A stretch of 64,000 nucleotides of DNA from Pseudomonas sputi. Lineage in GTDB: Bacteria; Pseudomonadota; Gammaproteobacteria; Pseudomonadales; Pseudomonadaceae. The position numbers and the translations under genes are program-made. Positions 17,558-25,759 of the stretch are shown one piece after another; position 1 is the stretch's first letter; each line of letters begins with the position of its first letter. The DNA is taken from NCBI RefSeq assembly GCF_021603585.1, contig NZ_BQHI01000016.1:1-64000 (forward strand). The letters run 5' to 3'. The notes beneath the pieces are model-generated. The model was not told where the DNA came from, ran no database searches, and was given only the letters and a program-made list of their open reading frames with translations.

Positions 17558-17575
17558 TCGCTGACGAATCAGCGA
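17558..17575 (+). other. Leader hairpin upstream of the C4-like RNA
   Basis: TCGCTGA-CGAA-TCAGCGA forms a perfect 7-bp stem. It is followed at 17580-17590 by GTTTAGCGACT, an 11-mer repeated at 17743-17753, just past the structured RNA. Confidence 0.55.
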
Positions 17576-17659
17576 TCGGGTTTAGCGACTCGGTTCGAAT
17601 TAAAGGTGCACCAGCGTTCCAGGCTTCGTTGCGGATCTGTATGTCTGCAATTTCGTTAT

Positions 17660-17737
17660 GGTGGCTGTATGCGGGAGACCCTTGCGGTCTACCGGGTGCC
17701 TTTGACCGGTTCGCTAACCTGCGTACAGCCGCCACCC
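17660..17737 (+). ncRNA. C4-antisense-like structured RNA in the DUF6124 leader
   Basis: A ~78-nt element with a long closing stem. GGTGGC-TGTATGCGGG (17660 onward) pairs with CCTGCGTACAGCCGCCACC (ending near 17736), with a small bulge. Two inner hairpins lie within it: AGACC-CTTGC-GGTCT, and ACCGG ... CCGGT whose loop includes CCTTTGA. This three-way shape, the length, and the ACCGGTTCGCTAACCTGC segment resemble the C4 antisense RNA of phages P1/P7 and related prophage leaders. The family name is from memory and needs a covariance-model search; the fold itself is visible in the sequence. Confidence 0.62.
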
Positions 17738-17787
17738 TTCCTGTTTAGCGACTGGACTTGGCGGCTTCACCCCAAAGGAGCTTCACC

Positions 17788-18162
17788 ATGATCAAACCCA
17801 CACCCAACCCACCCGTAACCGACCCCGCCTCGCCCTACGAATCCCTCGATTCCAGAAAGCTTCACGAAGCCGCCGACCGCGCCCTCGATCACTATCTCTG
17901 CCCGCCCGGCTCCACCCCACCACCGCGCAAGACCCGCAGAATGTATGCCGTCACCGCGGACTTCAAAAACGAAGAGCTGCTGGCCGATGCCTGCGAAACC
18001 CTCGCTTCGGCCAGAGCCATCGTCAATGACTTCGCCCACCTCATGCCCGCCCCGCAGCGCAGGACGCTGATCGGCATTGGGCAACTGATCATGCTCGGCG
18101 AGCTGGCAGCGAATCGGGTGCTGGATAATCTGGAAATACCGCCGTCGCAAACTTCCACATAA
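17788..18162 (+). CDS. DUF6124 family protein
   Basis: 124 aa. It begins MIKPTPNPPVTDPASPYESLDSRKLHEAADRALDHYL in register with the many short Pseudomonas DUF6124 proteins (quoted here only as its opening pattern of KPTPNPP, SPYESLDS and ALDHYL). The C-terminal half is helical (LADACETLASARAIVNDFA, IGIGQLIMLGELAANRVLDN). ATG at 17788 follows an AAAGGAG ribosome site; a longer frame to 17758 runs into the leader. It is a lone plus-strand gene in a minus-strand flagellar region. The function is unknown, and it is not known to be flagellar. Confidence 0.85.
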   Translation: MIKPTPNPPVTDPASPYESLDSRKLHEAADRALDHYLCPPGSTPPPRKTRRMYAVTADFKNEELLADACETLASARAIVNDFAHLMPAPQRRTLIGIGQLIMLGELAANRVLDNLEIPPSQTST

Positions 18163-18238
18163 GGGCTGAGAGATGTGTCGTGGCGGTTGACGCCTGCTCG
18201 CGAAAGCGGCCTCACAGCCAACACATTTCATCAGGCCT

Positions 18239-18281
18239 GAAAAAACCGCCACCGGGTATCACCAGATGGCGGTTTTTTTGT
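18239..18281. terminator. Bidirectional intrinsic terminator
   Basis: AAAAAACCGCCA ... TGGCGGTTTTTTT stem-loop between the convergent DUF6124 gene and flhB; both strands show a T-run after the stem. Confidence 0.85.
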
Positions 18282-18291
18282 TTCATCAGCA

Positions 18292-19431
18292 TCAGGAATC
18301 GCGCCGCAGATCCGGCGGAATCGGCAAATCATCCTTGAGCGGTTCCGGGAACTTGCCCTTGCCTGCGCGGTGCTGGCGGATCTGGTAGACGTAGGCCAGG
18401 ACCTGGGCGACCGCCAGGTACAGGCCGCCGGGGATTTCTTCTTCCAGTTCCGTGGAGTAATAGATCGAACGCGCCAGCGCTGGCGATTCGAGGAGCATGA
18501 CGTTGTTGGCCACGGCGATTTCGCGGATCTTCAGCGCCAGGAAGTCGCTGCCCTTGGCCAGCAGCATCGGCGCCCCGCCCTTCTCCGCGTCGTACTTGAG
18601 TGCCACGGCGTAGTGGGTCGGGTTGGTGATGACCACGTCGGCATCCGGAATCGCCGCCATCATCCGCCGCTGCGACATCTCGCGCTGGAGCTGGCGAATG
18701 CGCTGCTTGACCTCCGGCCGACCTTCCTGATCCTTGTGCTCGTCGCGCACTTCCTGCTTGGTCATCTTGAGCTTTTTGATGCTTTCCCAGATCTGCACGG
18801 GCACGTCGACAGCCGCGATGATGATCAAACCGCACGCCAGCCACAAAGAGCTCCAGCCCACCAGTTGCAGGCTGTGAATGATCGCCCGGTCCAGCGGTTC
18901 GTGGGCGATGCGCAGCAGGTCGTCGATGTCCGCATTGAGCACCACCAGCGCCACGCCCAAGGTGATGAGAAACTTGGCCAGCGCCTTGAGCAGCTCGATC
19001 ACAGCCTTCATCGAGAACATCCGCTTGAGGCCCGCCGCCGGGTTCATCCGGCTGAATTTCGGGGCCAGCGAGCCGGCGGCGAACAACCAGCCACCCAGCG
19101 CAATCGGCCCGAGGAAAGCGGCCAGCAACAAGGTGATCATGATCGGCTGAATCGCCAGCAATGCCTGCAACCCGGAGTTCATCAGGAACGTGGCCATGGA
19201 GCGCTCGTCCATGATCACTTCCCGCGACAGTGTGAAGTTCTGGCGCATCAGGTCCATCAACTCCTGCGCCAGCATCCCGCCAAAAACCAACAGCGCACCC
19301 GCACCGGCCATCATGACCGCCAGGGTATTGAGTTCCTTGGAGCGCGCAATCTCACCCTTTTCCCGGGAGTCCTTCTTGCGCTTCTCCGTGGGGTCTTCTG
19401 TTTTGTCCTGACCGCTTTCGCTTTCAGCCAT
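18292..19431 (-). CDS. flhB: Flagellar export switch protein FlhB
   Basis: 379 aa. Four membrane segments (roughly residues 36-54, 88-118, 140-166 and 188-212) are followed by the cytoplasmic domain with the autocleavage motif Asn270-Pro-Thr-His273 (VITNPTHYAVALKY). Cleavage there switches export from hook to filament substrates. It is the last gene of the fliL operon, only 3 bp after fliR. Compare the free FlhB-C protein at 1487-1816, which lacks NPTH. Confidence 0.98.
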   Translation of the reverse strand: MAESESGQDKTEDPTEKRKKDSREKGEIARSKELNTLAVMMAGAGALLVFGGMLAQELMDLMRQNFTLSREVIMDERSMATFLMNSGLQALLAIQPIMITLLLAAFLGPIALGGWLFAAGSLAPKFSRMNPAAGLKRMFSMKAVIELLKALAKFLITLGVALVVLNADIDDLLRIAHEPLDRAIIHSLQLVGWSSLWLACGLIIIAAVDVPVQIWESIKKLKMTKQEVRDEHKDQEGRPEVKQRIRQLQREMSQRRMMAAIPDADVVITNPTHYAVALKYDAEKGGAPMLLAKGSDFLALKIREIAVANNVMLLESPALARSIYYSTELEEEIPGGLYLAVAQVLAYVYQIRQHRAGKGKFPEPLKDDLPIPPDLRRDS

Positions 19432-19434
19432 GAC

Positions 19435-20220
19435 TCAGCGCGCCTTTGCCAGTTCGCGTAAAAACTGCAAGGCCTCGGTGGCCAGCGGTTGATACTGATT
19501 GAGAATGTCCGCCAGCCCGACCCAGACAATGAACAGGCCCAGCACCAGGGTCAGCGGGAAACCGATGGAGAAGATGTTGAGTTGCGGTGCGGCGCGAGTC
19601 ATCACGCCAAAGGCGATGTTGACCACCAGCAGCGCAGTGACCGCCGGCAGCACCAGCAATAACGCGGCGCCCAGCACCCAGCCGAGTTTGCCGGCCAACT
19701 CCCAGTAATGCGTGGTCATCAGCCCGCCGCCGACCGGCAGCGTGGTGAAGCTTTCGGTGAGCACTTCGAAGACCACCAGATGCCCGTTCATCGACAGGAA
19801 CAGCAAGGTCACCAGCATCGTGAAGAACTGCCCGATCACCGCCACCGACACGCCGTTGGTAGGGTCGATCATCGACGCGAAGCCCATGCCCATCTGGATC
19901 GCGACAATCTGCCCGGCCACCACGAAAGCCTGAAAGAACAATTGCAGTGAGAAGCCCAGCACCGCGCCAACCAGAATCTGTTCGGCAATCAGCAGCAGAC
20001 CGCTGAGATCCAGAGGGCTGACCGCCGGCATCGGCGGCAGGTTGGGCGTGATCACCACGGTGATCGCAAAGGCGAAGTACAGACGGATCCGCCGGGGCAC
20101 CAGCGTGGTTCCGAAGACCGGCATCACCATCAACATCGAGGCGATGCGAAACAGCGGCAGCATGAACGTCGCCACCCAGGTACTGATCTGGGTGTCGGTC
20201 AGCTGAAGCAGCGATTGCAT
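19435..20220 (-). CDS. fliR: Flagellar export gate protein FliR
   Basis: 261 aa, strongly hydrophobic with about six membrane-type helices, opening MQSLLQLTDTQISTWVATFM as FliR does. It forms the FliPQR entry pore of the flagellar type III secretion system with the two genes upstream. It ends 3 bp before flhB. Confidence 0.97.
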   Translation of the reverse strand: MQSLLQLTDTQISTWVATFMLPLFRIASMLMVMPVFGTTLVPRRIRLYFAFAITVVITPNLPPMPAVSPLDLSGLLLIAEQILVGAVLGFSLQLFFQAFVVAGQIVAIQMGMGFASMIDPTNGVSVAVIGQFFTMLVTLLFLSMNGHLVVFEVLTESFTTLPVGGGLMTTHYWELAGKLGWVLGAALLLVLPAVTALLVVNIAFGVMTRAAPQLNIFSIGFPLTLVLGLFIVWVGLADILNQYQPLATEALQFLRELAKAR

Positions 20221-20223
20221 GGC

Positions 20224-20493
20224 TTAGCCGATGACCATCGGAATGTTTTTGTACAACTGGGTGATGTATTCCATGAACGTCTGCACCAGCCACGGGCCGA
20301 CGACGATCAGCGTTACCAGCATCACCAGCAGACGCGGCAGGAAACTCAGGGTCTGTTCGTTGATCTGGGTGGCGGCCTGGAACATCGACACCAGCAGACC
20401 CACCAAAAGGCTCGGGACCACCAGGATCGCCACCATCATGGTGGTCAGCCACAGGGCCTCGCGGAAGATGTCGACCGCTACTTCTGGCGTCAT
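20224..20493 (-). CDS. fliQ: Flagellar export gate protein FliQ
   Basis: 89 aa with two long hydrophobic helices (about 18-40 and 52-72) around [20 protein letters not shown], the signature of FliQ/SpaQ. Its start overlaps the fliP stop (ATGA). Confidence 0.97.
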   Translation of the reverse strand: MTPEVAVDIFREALWLTTMMVAILVVPSLLVGLLVSMFQAATQINEQTLSFLPRLLVMLVTLIVVGPWLVQTFMEYITQLYKNIPMVIG

Positions 20494-21248
20494 GGCGATA
20501 CACCTCCGAAACTGCTGGCCAGGGTGCCAATGATCAGCGCCCAGCCATCCACCAGCACGAACAGCATGATTTTGAACGGCAGGGAAATGATCAGCGGCGA
20601 CAGCATCATCATGCCCATCGCCATCAGCACGCTCGCGACCACCAGGTCGATGATCAGGAACGGGATGAAGATCATGAAGCCGATCTGGAACGCGGTCTTC
20701 AGTTCAGACGTCACGAACGCCGGCACCAGAATCGTCAGCGGCGCAGCATCCGGAGTCGCGATGTCGGTGCGCTTGGACAGGCGCATGAACAGCTCCAGAT
20801 CGCTGGAACGGGTCTGGGCGAGCATGAAGTCCTTGATCGGCACCTGCGCCTTTTCCACCGCCTGCTGGGCGGTCAGCGTTTCCGCGAGATAGGGCTGCAA
20901 GGCATCGTTGTTCACGCGGTCGAACACCGGCGCCATGATGAACAGCGTCAGGAACAGCGCCATGCCGGTGAGGATCTGGTTCGACGGCGTCTGCTGCAGG
21001 CCCAGGGCCTGACGCAGGATCGAGAAGACGATGATGATCCGGGTGAAACTGGTCATCAGAATGACGGCGGCCGGAATGAAGCTCAGCGCCGTCATGATCA
21101 GCAGAATCTGCAGGCTGACCGAATATTCCTGCGCGCCCTCGGCGTTGGTGCCCAGGGTGATCGCCGGGATCGACAACGGATCGGCGGCGAATGCCAGCGG
21201 CGCCGCCAACATCAACGCCAGGGTCAAGACGATGCGCAACGCACCCAT
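20490..21248 (-). CDS. fliP: Flagellar export gate protein FliP
   Basis: 252 aa. A cleavable signal peptide ([21 protein letters not shown]) is followed by the FliP signatures [27 protein letters not shown] and the C-terminal [22 protein letters not shown]. It assembles the core of the export pore. The ATG overlaps the fliO stop by one base (TAATG). Confidence 0.98.
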   Translation of the reverse strand: MGALRIVLTLALMLAAPLAFAADPLSIPAITLGTNAEGAQEYSVSLQILLIMTALSFIPAAVILMTSFTRIIIVFSILRQALGLQQTPSNQILTGMALFLTLFIMAPVFDRVNNDALQPYLAETLTAQQAVEKAQVPIKDFMLAQTRSSDLELFMRLSKRTDIATPDAAPLTILVPAFVTSELKTAFQIGFMIFIPFLIIDLVVASVLMAMGMMMLSPLIISLPFKIMLFVLVDGWALIIGTLASSFGGVSP

Positions 21249-21706
21249 TACTTCTTATCCTTCTGATCCTTGCCGAGGATCTTCAACAGATGCTGGGCAA
21301 ATTCCGGAGTCGCTTTGTCGGCGGTGCTCGGCACCTCGACCGGCTCTTTGAGCACGTGCAGCGCAGTGATGGTTCCGGGGCTGAGGCCGAGCAGGATCTG
21401 CTCGTTGCCGACCTGCACCAGCATCAGACGGTCACGCGGCCCGAGCGCGCGGGAACCGATCAACTCGATCACCTGGCCCTTGCCGGCGGGACCTGCCTGC
21501 TGCACCCGGCGCAACAGCCAGGCGAGGAAGAAGATCAGCCCCAGCACCAGCAACAGCCCCAGCACCAACTGAGTCAGCTGTCCGGCCACGCCGCTGTTGA
21601 CGGCCGGCGCAGCAGCGGCTGCGGTGGTCGCCACCGGCTCGGCCGCCAGCACGCTGAACGGCAACGCCAGTGCCAGGCCGAACAAAGCACCCAGAAGCTT
21701 TTTCAC
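21248..21706 (-). CDS. fliO: Flagellar export assembly protein FliO
   Basis: 152 aa. An N-terminal signal sequence, one membrane helix near residues 45-66 ([22 protein letters not shown]) and a short cytoplasmic domain ([21 protein letters not shown]) match FliO. It helps assemble the FliP ring. Position between fliN and fliP is canonical. Confidence 0.94.
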   Translation of the reverse strand: MKKLLGALFGLALALPFSVLAAEPVATTAAAAAPAVNSGVAGQLTQLVLGLLLVLGLIFFLAWLLRRVQQAGPAGKGQVIELIGSRALGPRDRLMLVQVGNEQILLGLSPGTITALHVLKEPVEVPSTADKATPEFAQHLLKILGKDQKDKK

Positions 21707-22168
21707 TCAGCGCAGCTTCTTGATGCGTTCGCTCGGGCTGATCACGTCAGTCAGACGGATGCCGAACTTTTCGTTGACCACGACCACTTCACCGTGAGCG
21801 ATCAGGGTGCCGTTGACCAGCACGTCCAGCGGCTCGCCGGCCAGACGATCAAGCTCGATCACCGAACCCTGGTTGAGTTGCAGCAGGTTGCGGATGTTGA
21901 TGTCGGTGCTGCCCACTTCCATCGAGATCGACACCGGGATATCGAGAATCACGTCCAGGTTCGGACCGTCGAGGGTCACCGGATCGTTGTTCTTCGGCAC
22001 ACTGCCGAACTCTTCCATCGGCAGACGGTTGGAGCTCGAAGCACCGGCATCGGCGGCCAGCAGCGCGTCGATGTCGGCCTGCCCGGCTTCACCGGTTTCT
22101 TCCAGGGCGGCAGCCCATTCATCGGCCAGTGCCTGATCGTCCTGGGTGTTCATATCGTCGTTCATCAT
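21707..22168 (-). CDS. fliN: Flagellar switch protein FliN
   Basis: 153 aa. An acidic N-terminal extension (~75 aa) leads to the SpoA/FliN C-terminal domain (LDVILDIPVSISMEVGSTDINIRNLLQL, VIELDRLAGEPLDVLVNG, ARGE-like HGEVVVV). It forms the lower C-ring with FliM. Two ATGs in a row begin the frame, after GAGGAC; either could start translation. Confidence 0.97.
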   Translation of the reverse strand: MMNDDMNTQDDQALADEWAAALEETGEAGQADIDALLAADAGASSSNRLPMEEFGSVPKNNDPVTLDGPNLDVILDIPVSISMEVGSTDINIRNLLQLNQGSVIELDRLAGEPLDVLVNGTLIAHGEVVVVNEKFGIRLTDVISPSERIKKLR

Positions 22169-22222
22169 TTGTCCTCGGCGGGCAAAAAACCGGTAAAAAA
22201 ATCAGGGAATGAGGGCGCCGCT

Positions 22223-23191
22223 TCAGCGGCGCTCGATCGGCTCGATCACTTGCAACGCGAGGTTGCCTTTGTGCGAGCCCATCTTGACCTTGAAGGCCGG
22301 CACGCCGTTGGCGCGCATGATCATGTCTTCCGGCATCTCGACCGGGATCACGTCACCCGGCTGCATGTGCAGGATGTCGCGCAGCTTCAACTGGCGGCGG
22401 GCCACGGTGGCACCGATCGGCACGTCGACGTCGAGCACGTCCTGACGCAGGGCGTTGACCCAGCGCTCGTCCTGGTCGTCGAGGTCCGACTGGAAACCGG
22501 CGTCGAGCATTTCGCGCACTGGCTCGATCATCGAGTACGGCATGGTCACGTGCAGATCGCCGCCACCGCCGTCGAGTTCGATGTGGAACGTGGAGACCAC
22601 GATCGCTTCGCTCGGGCCGACGATGTTGGCCATGGCCGGGTTCACTTCCGAGTTGATGTACTCGAAGTTGACTTCCATGATCGCCTGCCAGGCTTCTTTC
22701 AGGTCGACGAACGCCTGTTCCAGCACCATGCGCACCACGCGCAGTTCGGTCGGGGTGAATTCACGCCCTTCGATCTTGGCGTGACGGCCGTCGCCGCCGA
22801 AGAAGTTGTCCACCAGTTTGAACACCAGTTTGGCGTCGAGGATGAACAGCGCGGTGCCACGCAGGGGTTTGATCTTGACCAGGTTGAGGCTGGTCGGCAC
22901 GTACAGCGAGTGCACGTATTCGCCGAACTTCATCACCTGTACGCCACCGACGGCAACGTCCGCCGAGCGGCGCAGCATGTTGAACATGCTGATGCGGGTG
23001 TAGCGGGCAAAACGCTCGTTGATCATTTCCAGAGTCGGCATGCGTCCGCGGACGATGCGATCCTGGCTGGTCAGGTCGTAGCTTTTGACACTGCCGGGTT
23101 CGGCAGCGTTATCGGTCTGTACCAGACCATCGTCGACGCCATGCAACAGCGCGTCGATTTCATCCTGGGACAGCAGATCCTGCACGGCCAT
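22223..23191 (-). CDS. fliM: Flagellar switch protein FliM
   Basis: 322 aa. The N-terminal CheY-P-binding peptide MAVQDLLSQDEIDALLHGV is intact, followed by the CheC-like middle domain (SADVAVGGVQVMKFGEYV) and a C-terminal SpoA domain. It sets rotation direction. It sits between fliL and fliN with a 9-bp gap to fliL. Confidence 0.98.
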   Translation of the reverse strand: MAVQDLLSQDEIDALLHGVDDGLVQTDNAAEPGSVKSYDLTSQDRIVRGRMPTLEMINERFARYTRISMFNMLRRSADVAVGGVQVMKFGEYVHSLYVPTSLNLVKIKPLRGTALFILDAKLVFKLVDNFFGGDGRHAKIEGREFTPTELRVVRMVLEQAFVDLKEAWQAIMEVNFEYINSEVNPAMANIVGPSEAIVVSTFHIELDGGGGDLHVTMPYSMIEPVREMLDAGFQSDLDDQDERWVNALRQDVLDVDVPIGATVARRQLKLRDILHMQPGDVIPVEMPEDMIMRANGVPAFKVKMGSHKGNLALQVIEPIERR

Positions 23192-23200
23192 GTCGTGTTC

Positions 23201-23704
23201 CTACTGCAGTACGAAATTAGTGAAAAGCAACTGTTCGATCACCACTTTGCCCAGCTCTTTCTGCGCCACTTCCTGGACGCTGGCCGTGGCCTTCTGGCGC
23301 AACATCTCTTGACCGACCGGGGTCGCCAGCGTGGCGAAATCCTGACCGGAGAAGAGCATCACCAGGTTGTTGCGGATCACCGGCATGTGCACTTTGAGCG
23401 CTTCCAGATCAGCCTGATTGCGCGCCAGCATGGTGATGCTCACCTGCATGTAGCGCTGACGGCCGTTCTGGTTGTAGTTGGCCACGAAGGCCGGTGCCAT
23501 CGGCTCGAAAATCGCCGGTTGCTTGCCGACCGGGGCCGCGTCGGCGGCCGCCGCAGGCTTGCTCTGGGCACTGTGCATGAAGAACCAGGTCGCCCCCACG
23601 GACGTGCCGATCGCCAGCAACAGACCCAGCACGATCACGATGATCAGCTTGAGTTTGCCTTTGGTTGCGGGGTCTTTTACTGCTGCAGCTTCGCTCTTCG
23701 CCAT
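23201..23704 (-). CDS. fliL: Flagellar basal-body protein FliL
   Basis: 167 aa with a short cytoplasmic tail, one membrane helix (residues ~20-42, LIIVIVLGLLLAIGTSVGATWFFM) and a periplasmic domain ending KVVIEQLLFTNFVLQ. FliL rings surround the stators. It is the first gene of the fliL-flhB operon, 51 bp after a sigma-54 site. Confidence 0.97.
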   Translation of the reverse strand: MAKSEAAAVKDPATKGKLKLIIVIVLGLLLAIGTSVGATWFFMHSAQSKPAAAADAAPVGKQPAIFEPMAPAFVANYNQNGRQRYMQVSITMLARNQADLEALKVHMPVIRNNLVMLFSGQDFATLATPVGQEMLRQKATASVQEVAQKELGKVVIEQLLFTNFVLQ

Positions 23705-23754
23705 GCCAATAATCCGTCACTAATCGGGTTTTCACAGTCGCACGGCAAGGCAAG

Positions 23755-23770
23755 AGCAAGTGTTATGCCA
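23755..23770 (-). promoter_or_regulatory. Sigma-54 promoter of the fliL operon
   Basis: Minus strand TGGCAT-AACAC-TTGCT matches the sigma-54 consensus almost perfectly, 51 bp before the fliL ATG. It separates fliL transcription from fliK. Confidence 0.8.
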
Positions 23771-23809
23771 GAAGTGTCGGAGGGAGAAATCGGGCGCACC
23801 GCAAAGCAA

Positions 23810-23899
23810 TGTGGGAGCGGGCTTGCTCGCGAATGCGGTTCAACATTCAACAGATGTGTTGTTTGTCTTACCGATTTCGCGAGCAAGCCCGCTCCCACA
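23810..23899. repeat. Pseudomonas REP inverted pair
   Basis: TGTGGGAGCGGGCTTGCTCG... (23810-23833) and its exact reverse complement (23876-23899), 24-nt arms around a 42-nt spacer. This is the commonest REP doublet of fluorescent Pseudomonas. It lies just downstream of fliK and may stabilise or end its transcript. Confidence 0.92.
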
Positions 23900-23915
23900 G
23901 GAGTACAGCGTCGTG

Positions 23916-25277
23916 TCAGGCGTAGTAGTCGACGGCGCTGCTGCCGATCACGCTAGTGGTTTGCGCGGCGGCTTCAGCCACGGCTGCCGGCGTCAACTCT
24001 TCTTCAGCCGAATCCAGGCGACCGCCGGCAGCGCTGGTGCGACCGCTCTGCCCCTGTTGCGCCTGCTCCTGACCTTGGCCCTGCCAGCCACGGTTCTGAT
24101 CGGAAACGTTGACGTCGACCTGACCCATGCCTTGCTGGTTGAACATGTCGCGCAGGCGGTGCATCTGACCGTCGAGGGCTTCACGCACGCTCGGATGCGC
24201 GCTCATGAAGGTCACCTGGGTCTGCTGGTCCGGCACCATGTTCACCCGGATATCCAGACGCCCAAGTTCCGCTGGCTGCAACTGGATGTCAGCGGCCTTC
24301 AGGTTGTTGCTCGACAGGTACATGACCCGGTTGACCACTTCTTCGGTCCAGCCGTTCTGGTGCATGGCAATCGGCTGGTTCACCGGCACCGCGTTGGCGG
24401 TTTTCGGCGTGGCAGCCTGGGTCAGCGCCGCCAGACGGTTGGCAAAATCATCCACGCGGGTGTCGCTGGTGGCGGTCTTCAGGTCTTTCAGGCCGTCATC
24501 GATCAGACCGCTGAACGCCTTTTCGCCGCCCTGACTGGTGCTGTCCTTGTCAGCCTGCACATCGAGCATGCTGGCCATGCCGGCAGCGAAGTTCTGCGCC
24601 GAGGTCAATTCGCCGTCAGCCTGAGCCTGGGCCGAGGTGGCCTTGGGCTGGGACTGGCTGGAAGCAGAAATGTGGCCACTCTGCTCCATGGCCATGCGTA
24701 CGGCGGGAAGCGAATCCAGCGGATCCGCTTCGGGGTCGAAAGCCGGATCGGTGGCCGGCGCCGGATCCTTGACCATACCCGGCAATGCCGCCACGGCAGG
24801 TTTGTCGGTTTCAGGTTGCGCAGCGGTCTCGACGACCGGCGTGACTACCACCGGTGCCGTGACGACGGGCTGCACCGCCGCCACCAGTGCCGGATCCACC
24901 GGCGCCGTATCGGCAACGGGAGCCGGCGCCGTTTCAGCCGTTTCGTCATCGGCAGTGGTCTTGCCGTCCGTTGCCGCCGTCGCCGGTTTGTCGGCGGGCA
25001 AGGCTTTGCCGCTATCGGCAACCGCCGGCGCCGGGGCGGCAGACTGATCCTTGCCGAGGTCTTTCTTGCCGCCGTTGTCGGCGACCTTGTCACGGGAAGG
25101 TTTTGCCGAATTGTCGACGGTCACCGAAGGCTTGTTCGGGCCTTGATCGGCGAACACCTGAGCGAAGCTGGAGGCCTTGTCCCCGGGCTCTGCGGCCACT
25201 GCCGATGATTTGGCAGAGGCGGCTTGCGCCTTGGCCTGGGCGGCGGTCTGAAGAAGAATGTTGGGGCTTGCAGGCAT
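23916..25277 (-). CDS. fliK: Flagellar hook-length control protein FliK
   Basis: 453 aa. The long Ala/Pro/Thr-rich N-terminal region is low complexity, as expected for the exported ruler. The C-terminal Flg_hook domain shows WTEEVVNRVMYLSSNNLKAADIQLQP followed by LGRLDIRVNM and VTFMSAHPSVREAL. MPASPNIL at 25277 is chosen behind GGAGA; the frame upstream is open for 18 codons. FliK measures the hook and triggers the FlhB switch. Confidence 0.95.
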   Translation of the reverse strand: MPASPNILLQTAAQAKAQAASAKSSAVAAEPGDKASSFAQVFADQGPNKPSVTVDNSAKPSRDKVADNGGKKDLGKDQSAAPAPAVADSGKALPADKPATAATDGKTTADDETAETAPAPVADTAPVDPALVAAVQPVVTAPVVVTPVVETAAQPETDKPAVAALPGMVKDPAPATDPAFDPEADPLDSLPAVRMAMEQSGHISASSQSQPKATSAQAQADGELTSAQNFAAGMASMLDVQADKDSTSQGGEKAFSGLIDDGLKDLKTATSDTRVDDFANRLAALTQAATPKTANAVPVNQPIAMHQNGWTEEVVNRVMYLSSNNLKAADIQLQPAELGRLDIRVNMVPDQQTQVTFMSAHPSVREALDGQMHRLRDMFNQQGMGQVDVNVSDQNRGWQGQGQEQAQQGQSGRTSAAGGRLDSAEEELTPAAVAEAAAQTTSVIGSSAVDYYA

Positions 25278-25326
25278 GGCACGGTCTCCGCTGCACTGGA
25301 TCGTAGGTACAGTTGGGATAGATAAC

Positions 25327-25342
25327 TGCAAGTGCCGGGCCA
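25327..25342 (-). promoter_or_regulatory. Sigma-54 promoter of fliK
   Basis: Minus strand TGGCCC-GGCAC-TTGCA, GG and GC 10 bases apart, 50 bp before the fliK ATG. It falls in the 104-bp gap behind hptB. Confidence 0.65.
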
Positions 25343-25381
25343 GTTTCGTCAGAACTTCGACAAAGCCGCCCGGCGGCAGGA

Positions 25382-25729
25382 TCAGTGCATCAGCGAGCGC
25401 TGCCGCTCGGCGACATAAACGGGCCGCACATCGGCAAATTCGCTGTGAATATCGGCGACCAGTTTGATGATCTCAGAAGGACTTTTGTCTTTGGCGTGCT
25501 GCTCCAGCTCCTGGCACAGCACGGCAAGACGGGTCGCACCCATATTGCTGCTGCTGCCCTTGAAGCTGTGCGCAACGGAGGACAATGCGTCGGCATCGGC
25601 AGTCTGCTGCAACTCCCGCAGGCGATTTTCGGAATCGGCAAGAAAGGTATCCAGCAGTTCCGGATAGCTGTCTTCCATCACTTCCCGCAGCGCGCTCAGC
25701 GCCTCGTGGTCCACATGTGTATCAGCCAC
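25382..25729 (-). CDS. hptB: Histidine phosphotransfer protein HptB
   Basis: 115 aa, a single Hpt domain with the phospho-accepting His54 in VAHSFKGSSSNMG. In P. aeruginosa HptB relays phosphate from hybrid kinases (RetS, PA1611 and others) to HsbR. Here it follows hsbR by 30 bp. Confidence 0.9.
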   Translation of the reverse strand: MADTHVDHEALSALREVMEDSYPELLDTFLADSENRLRELQQTADADALSSVAHSFKGSSSNMGATRLAVLCQELEQHAKDKSPSEIIKLVADIHSEFADVRPVYVAERQRSLMH

Positions 25730-25759
25730 TTGTTCACTCCTTGATCAAGAATGCGCGGA

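Noticed and set aside
17492-17791. Short plus-strand frames through the DUF6124 leader
   Set aside because: They cross the structured RNA and have no ribosome site; the leader is better explained as RNA structure.
16406-18291. Insertion sequence or prophage remnant in the flhA-flhB gap
   Set aside because: No transposase, integrase or terminal inverted repeats were seen; only the C4-like RNA hints at a phage origin.
21191-23956. 921-aa open frame on the plus strand
   Set aside because: It runs antisense to fliL, fliM, fliN and fliO. It is His/Arg/Gln-rich with no recognisable domain, typical of a mirror frame in high-GC coding DNA.
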